Below are positions 60,026-64,000 of a stretch of DNA of 64,000 nucleotides, piece by piece. Each line of letters begins with the position of its first letter. Within the stretch, counting starts at the first letter, position 1. Position numbers and translations under genes: made by a program. This stretch comes from Paracoccaceae bacterium (GTDB lineage Bacteria > Pseudomonadota > Alphaproteobacteria > Rhodobacterales > Rhodobacteraceae): contig JAJFIC010000052.1 of assembly GCA_021775315.1 (NCBI GenBank), forward strand, positions 62,001 to 126,000. The letters run 5' to 3'. The notes beneath the pieces are model-generated. The model did not search any database, was not told the origin of the DNA, and saw only the letters and a list, made by a program, of their open reading frames with translations.

Positions 60026-60858
60026 GCTGCGGCTCCAAAAGCTGTTGTCGCAAAGGTGGTAAGGTCAGTGTTAAAGCGGGCGGGCTGTTCAAGAAACGGC
60101 GCGTGGCCCGCATATTCGTAAAGTTCAAGCTCGGCGTTGGGCAATAACTCAAACGCGGCGATACCGGTTGCGGGCGCGACGACTTCGTCTTCAACGCCGT
60201 GGATCACAAGGGCCGGTTTGTTGAAATTGGCATAGACAGGGCGAAAGTCCCAGTCAGCGGCGAACAACGCGCGACGGACCAGTGGTGTGACCTGCATATT
60301 CGCGTCAAACAGGGCGTCGGTGAAATCGGCGGCCAAAGGTTCGACCGTGCAATTGGTTATGAAATTTGCCGTGGCGGTGGCGCGTTTGGCGTCATCATCG
60401 GTGTAAAGGTCGCGGTTCAGACCGGGGCTGCCGGGGCCGACCATCCAATCTTCGCGGGCTGTGCCGATTGCCAGAATTGCCCCCGCCAACACGATGCCGG
60501 AAATTTCGCTGTCACCATATGTGGCCAGATAGGACGCGATCACCCGACTGCCGTATGACCAACCAACAAGGATCGGTTGATCAAGCTTAAGGTCGGTGAT
60601 GATGGCGTTCAGGTCTGCGGCCCAAAGCGCGGTATCGGTATAGGCGGCAATATCCGCAGGTGCATCCGAGGCCCCGTGACCGCGCAAATCAGGCGCAATC
60701 AGGCGGTGGTTTTCCGCCAAAGCCGCCTGTTCGTGCCAACAGATATGGCTTTGTGCCCAACCGTGAATGAACACGATTGCCGGTGCCGTTTCAGCGCCCT
60801 GATCTGTTACGTGCAGTTCCAAACCGCCGCCGCCAGTGATCCGGTGGTCACGCATCAA
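60022..60858 (-). CDS. alpha/beta hydrolase inserted in the soe operon
   Basis: A 278-residue hydrolase. Oxyanion strand VFIHGWAQSHICWHEQ, nucleophile elbow VGWSYGSRV, acid in VIHGVEDEVV, and histidine in YAGHAPFLEQP. Start overlaps soeA by 4 bp and end overlaps soeB by 4 bp, so it is translated with the molybdoenzyme. No signal peptide. It is not a known part of SoeABC; the role is open. Confidence 0.85.
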   Translation of the reverse strand: MMRDHRITGGGGLELHVTDQGAETAPAIVFIHGWAQSHICWHEQAALAENHRLIAPDLRGHGASDAPADIAAYTDTALWAADLNAIITDLKLDQPILVGWSYGSRVIASYLATYGDSEISGIVLAGAILAIGTAREDWMVGPGSPGLNRDLYTDDDAKRATATANFITNCTVEPLAADFTDALFDANMQVTPLVRRALFAADWDFRPVYANFNKPALVIHGVEDEVVAPATGIAAFELLPNAELELYEYAGHAPFLEQPARFNTDLTTFATTAFGAAA

Positions 60859-63689
60859 AAATCATCCCCGTAGGTGACGTTTTTCGGGCCTTTGCCGACA
60901 GGTGATTTCTGTGCTGGGAAATGTGGCTGGCTGTTGTTTCCAGCAGGTGCCGCCGCTTTTTCGATGTTGACCCTAAGGTCAAACCAAGCTGCCTGTCCCG
61001 TGATTGGATCGGAATTCGCCCATCGCTGGCCGTCGCCTTTTTCGGGCAACAGCTCATCAATCAGGTAATTCAGCAAAAAGCCGCGGGTTGTCTCGCTGGC
61101 GTTTTCTTCCAGTGCCCAAGCGCCCGAGCGTTTGCCGATCGCGTTCCATGTCCACATGGTTTTGCCGTTCAGGGCATCCATGCGCACAACCGGCACAGTG
61201 ATTGTGCCGTGATGCGACGTGACTTTGGCCCAGTCACCTTCGGCAAACCCTGTGTCAAGCCAGATTTCACCGGAGACGAACAGCGGGTTGGCACCGTGGA
61301 TTTGTCGTAGCCATGCATTTTGACTGCCCCAGCTGTGATACATCGCCATCGGGCGTTGCGTCAGCGCGTGATACGGGAACCGCTCGATGTCAACCAAAGT
61401 GCCCTCAAAAGGTGGCCACCAGATTGGCAGTGGGTCCATTGTGGTTTCGACCTGTTTGCGCAAACGCTCTGGCGGTTGAATGTCGCCGTGGCCTTGTGCC
61501 GCCAGCCGGAATTTTTGGATCGGCTCCACGTAAAGGTTGAACACATAGGGCTGCGGCGCGTCATAGATACCGCGTGAAACCGCCCAGTCCTGATAATCTT
61601 TGTTCCACGGCTTAAAGAACAAAGCCTCGTCCGGGATGTGGTCGATCCAGAAACCGCCATTTTCGATATAGGCCTGAATTTGGTTCGGATTGGGCGCACC
61701 CCGGCCTTTACCTTTGCCGTCCTCGCCGCGAAAACCTGCCAGCGGGCCAACGCCGGGGCGGCGCTCGTGGTTCTGAATATAATCGGCGTAATCCTGATAT
61801 TTGGCTGAGCCGTCATCATTCACCATGCCGGGCAGACCCAAACGCGATCCAAGCTGGATCAACGCGGATTGAAAGCCGCGTACATCGCGGTCGGGTTCAA
61901 CCACGGGCCAGCGAATGCTGTCGGCTGCGGCCTCGGCCTCGCAGATCGGGCGATCAAGCAGGCTGATGCAATCATGGCGTTCCAGATAGGTGGTGTCAGG
62001 CAGGATCAAATCAGAAAACGCAACCATTTCAGACGAGTAAGCATCGGAATAGATGATATGCGGGATCACGTAATCGCCGTTTTCATCCTTGTCAGACAGC
62101 ATGTCCATCACGCCATTGGTGTTCATGGAACTGTTCCAGGCCATATTGGCCATATACATGAACAAAGTGTCGATCTTGTAGGGATCACCCGCATGGGCGT
62201 TGGAAATCACCATATGCATCAGCCCGTGGCTGGACATCGGGTTTTCCCATGTAAACGCCTTGTCGATCCGTGCGGCGGTGCCGTCTTCTTTCAGCAACAA
62301 ATCCTCAGGGCCGTGCACAAATCCCAGATGCGGGCCGTTCAGCGCCTTGCCGGGGTTGATACCCATATGAGGTTTGGGATGTGCCTCGACTGGTTTGGGG
62401 TAGGGCGGTTTGAACCGGAAACCACCGGGAACCTCGACCGAGCCGAGCAGGATTTGCAGAACATGCAGCGCCCGGCAAGTCTGAAAGCCGTTGGAATGGG
62501 CCGAAATGCCGCGCATCGCGTGAAATGCAACCGGGCGCCCGATCATCTGCGCGTGCTTTTCGCCCTTCCAATCGGTCCATGGCTGGTCGATCACGATCTC
62601 TTCTTCAAAGGCCACATGCGCCAGTTCGGCCGCAATACGTCGGATCGTGTCCGCCGAAATGCCGCACCGATCTGCCACAGCATCCGGCGCGTATTCGTCG
62701 CTGAGGTACTTTTCAGCCATCAGTTGGAAAACCGGGCGATGCGTATGTCCGGCGTGGCGGTAGGTGCCCGCCAGATCGGCCTTGATGCCCGGTGTGTCAA
62801 ACGCAATGGGTTTGCCGGTTGCGCGGTCCAGAACCAGCGGTTTGCCGTCTTCATCGCGCAAGAACAAGCCGTGTTCGGCTGATTTTCTGTCTTCATTGAC
62901 CAGGAAAGGCGCGTTTGTGTAGCGGGTCAGGTAGTTCAGATCGACTTTGCCAGCCTTCATCAGTTCGTGGATCATAGACAGGATGAACAAACCGTCCGTG
63001 CCCGGCGTAATCCCAACCCATTCATCAGCAATAGCGTTGTAGCCAGATCGGATTGGATTGACGCCGATGATTTTGGCGCCGTTTGCTTTCAGTTTTCCAA
63101 GGCCAATTTTGATTGGATTGCTGTCGTGATCTTCTGCAACGCCAAATATCATGAACAGCTTGCTGCGGTCCCAGTCTGGTGCGCCAAATTCCCAAAATGC
63201 GCCACCCATTGTATAGATGCCAGCGGCGGCCATGTTGACCGAACAAAACCCGCCATGAGCGGCATAATTCGGGGTGCCATAGGCCTGCGCCCACCAGCTT
63301 GTCAGCGATTGTGACTGATCGCGGCCGGTAAAGAAGGCCAATTTTTCAGGGTTGGTTTCGCGGATCGGTCTTAACCAGCTTTCAGCGATCTCGAACGCTT
63401 CATCCCAGCTGATTTCCTCAAACTCGCCTGCGCCACGCTCGCCGACGCGCTTCATCGGGGCGCGCAAACGCGATGGGGCATAATGTTGCATGATGCCCGC
63501 GCTGCCTTTGGCACATAGTACACCCTGATTGACGGGGTGGTCGCGGTTGCCTTCGATGTATTTCACTTTGCCGTTTTTCATATGCACGTTGATGCCGCAA
63601 CGGCAGGCGCACATATAACAGGTGGTTTTGCGAATCTCGTCAGAGACTTCCGGGGACGTATCCAAAGCAGGCTGGTCAAATGCTGGCAT
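60855..63689 (-). CDS. soeA: molybdopterin oxidoreductase, SoeA-like sulfite dehydrogenase subunit
   Basis: A 944-residue member of the DMSO reductase superfamily. N-terminal 4Fe-4S site is CYMCACRCGINVHMKNGKV with the fourth cysteine in GVLCAKGSAG. The probable Mo-ligand cysteine is in HGGFCSVNMAA. There is no Tat signal, so the enzyme stays in the cytoplasm, as known for SoeA and unlike DmsA/PhsA. With a ferredoxin subunit and DmsC-like anchor this fits SoeABC. Thiosulfate or polysulfide reductase is the alternative. Confidence 0.78.
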   Translation of the reverse strand: MPAFDQPALDTSPEVSDEIRKTTCYMCACRCGINVHMKNGKVKYIEGNRDHPVNQGVLCAKGSAGIMQHYAPSRLRAPMKRVGERGAGEFEEISWDEAFEIAESWLRPIRETNPEKLAFFTGRDQSQSLTSWWAQAYGTPNYAAHGGFCSVNMAAAGIYTMGGAFWEFGAPDWDRSKLFMIFGVAEDHDSNPIKIGLGKLKANGAKIIGVNPIRSGYNAIADEWVGITPGTDGLFILSMIHELMKAGKVDLNYLTRYTNAPFLVNEDRKSAEHGLFLRDEDGKPLVLDRATGKPIAFDTPGIKADLAGTYRHAGHTHRPVFQLMAEKYLSDEYAPDAVADRCGISADTIRRIAAELAHVAFEEEIVIDQPWTDWKGEKHAQMIGRPVAFHAMRGISAHSNGFQTCRALHVLQILLGSVEVPGGFRFKPPYPKPVEAHPKPHMGINPGKALNGPHLGFVHGPEDLLLKEDGTAARIDKAFTWENPMSSHGLMHMVISNAHAGDPYKIDTLFMYMANMAWNSSMNTNGVMDMLSDKDENGDYVIPHIIYSDAYSSEMVAFSDLILPDTTYLERHDCISLLDRPICEAEAAADSIRWPVVEPDRDVRGFQSALIQLGSRLGLPGMVNDDGSAKYQDYADYIQNHERRPGVGPLAGFRGEDGKGKGRGAPNPNQIQAYIENGGFWIDHIPDEALFFKPWNKDYQDWAVSRGIYDAPQPYVFNLYVEPIQKFRLAAQGHGDIQPPERLRKQVETTMDPLPIWWPPFEGTLVDIERFPYHALTQRPMAMYHSWGSQNAWLRQIHGANPLFVSGEIWLDTGFAEGDWAKVTSHHGTITVPVVRMDALNGKTMWTWNAIGKRSGAWALEENASETTRGFLLNYLIDELLPEKGDGQRWANSDPITGQAAWFDLRVNIEKAAAPAGNNSQPHFPAQKSPVGKGPKNVTYGDDF

Positions 63690-63913
63690 GATGTTTTTCC
63701 GGTCCCTGTTCGTTGTCGCTGGCAGTCCTGCGCCAGAACATATTAGATCATTTGAATGTTTGTAACTGATAGGCGCGCCGATTGTCCAGAAACTTGCTTG
63801 CGCGCCTTTGTGTTTGCGGCCACATGTCGCCCCTCATATGCAATGATTTGCATTTAAGCGGCCTCTAATATAGCATCCCCGCATCACAATTGGGTTCATC
63901 TCGGGAGGAAATG
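63690..63913. other. divergent promoter region soeA / exported gene
   Basis: About 220 bp with no open frame of interest. It must carry both promoters. I looked for an FNR-type box (TTGATN4ATCAA) and found none. Confidence 0.4.
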
Positions 63914-64000
63914 ATGAAAACGACCACATTAGCAACCATCACTCTGGTTGCGGCAAGCACTGTTTTCGGGGCATTTGCGGCAAGTGCTGCCACCGCTGTT
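63914..64000 (+). CDS. exported protein, 3' truncated by window end
   Basis: Only the first 29 residues are visible: a clear signal peptide (KTTTLATITLVAASTVFG, cleavage near ASAAT). A strong GGGAGGA site precedes tandem ATGs at 63911 and 63914. Divergent from soeA across about 220 bp. It could be a binding protein or cytochrome; nothing more can be said. Confidence 0.65.
   Translation, partial: MKTTTLATITLVAASTVFGAFAASAATAV

Noticed and set aside
61869-62882. 337-codon open frame antisense to soeA
   Set aside because: No motifs; the sense strand carries a molybdopterin enzyme throughout.
1-64000. CRISPR array, insertion sequence or rRNA operon
   Set aside because: No regularly spaced direct repeats, no intact transposase or terminal inverted repeats, and no rRNA sequence were seen.

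Overview
The window looks like chromosome from an alphaproteobacterium of the Rhodobacterales (roseobacter-type). This rests on moderately GC-rich coding sequence, short 4-bp gene overlaps, a SitABCD manganese system, a DgcN-DgcA pair, a carnitine dehydrogenase-thioesterase fusion, a SoeABC-like sulfite dehydrogenase and the GC-rich hairpins between genes. No sequence search was run; assignments come from reading motifs and gene order.

Layout: 0-6.2 kb holds the end of a polyamine/osmolyte-type ABC importer, a crotonase and a CaiC-like acyl-CoA ligase, then an opposing HyuA-type ATPase. 6.2-7.4 kb is an AT-rich scar with a dead tyrosine integrase and a tRNA 3'-end fragment. 7.4-14.4 kb is a complete selenium island: selC (tRNA-Sec), selB, selA, selD, a GrdB-like selenoprotein and mnmH/selU. 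Both selD and the GrdB-like gene contain an in-frame UGA followed by a short hairpin and would be misannotated by a normal gene caller. 14.4-22.6 kb is small-molecule catabolism: choline-kinase-like protein, dimethylglycine/sarcosine dehydrogenase, gentisate dioxygenase with an FAH hydrolase, and DgcA/DgcN for D-glutamate. 22.8-30.3 kb has a U32 protein, a sulfotransferase-like protein and a divergent ubiDX / ubiTUV locus around a perfect FNR-type box, i.e. oxygen-independent ubiquinone synthesis. 30.3-33.7 kb is sitABCD. 33.9-39.2 kb is an unrecognised three-gene exported operon (double vWA protein, NTF2-like/unknown protein, HExxH metalloprotease-like protein). 39.4-42.2 kb is a copper-type module (multicopper oxidase, His-rich protein, Crp-family regulator). 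42.4-50.1 kb is housekeeping and miscellaneous. 50.2-54.4 kb is the carnitine-to-glycine-betaine operon with its CdhR-type regulator. 54.5-58.3 kb has an XRE regulator, a desaturase, MsrB and a DMT transporter, bordered by two copies of a two-hairpin repeat. 58.4-63.7 kb is a SoeABC-like molybdoenzyme operon with an alpha/beta hydrolase inserted. The window ends in the signal peptide of a further gene.

Together the genes describe a metabolically flexible marine-type heterotroph. It turns methylated amines and carnitine into glycine, uses D-glutamate, oxidises sulfite, makes quinone without oxygen, and keeps a full selenocysteine and selenouridine apparatus. The best candidates for under-described biology are the GrdB-like selenoprotein in a genome region lacking the other glycine reductase subunits, the FNR-box ubi divergon, and the exported vWA/HExxH operon.
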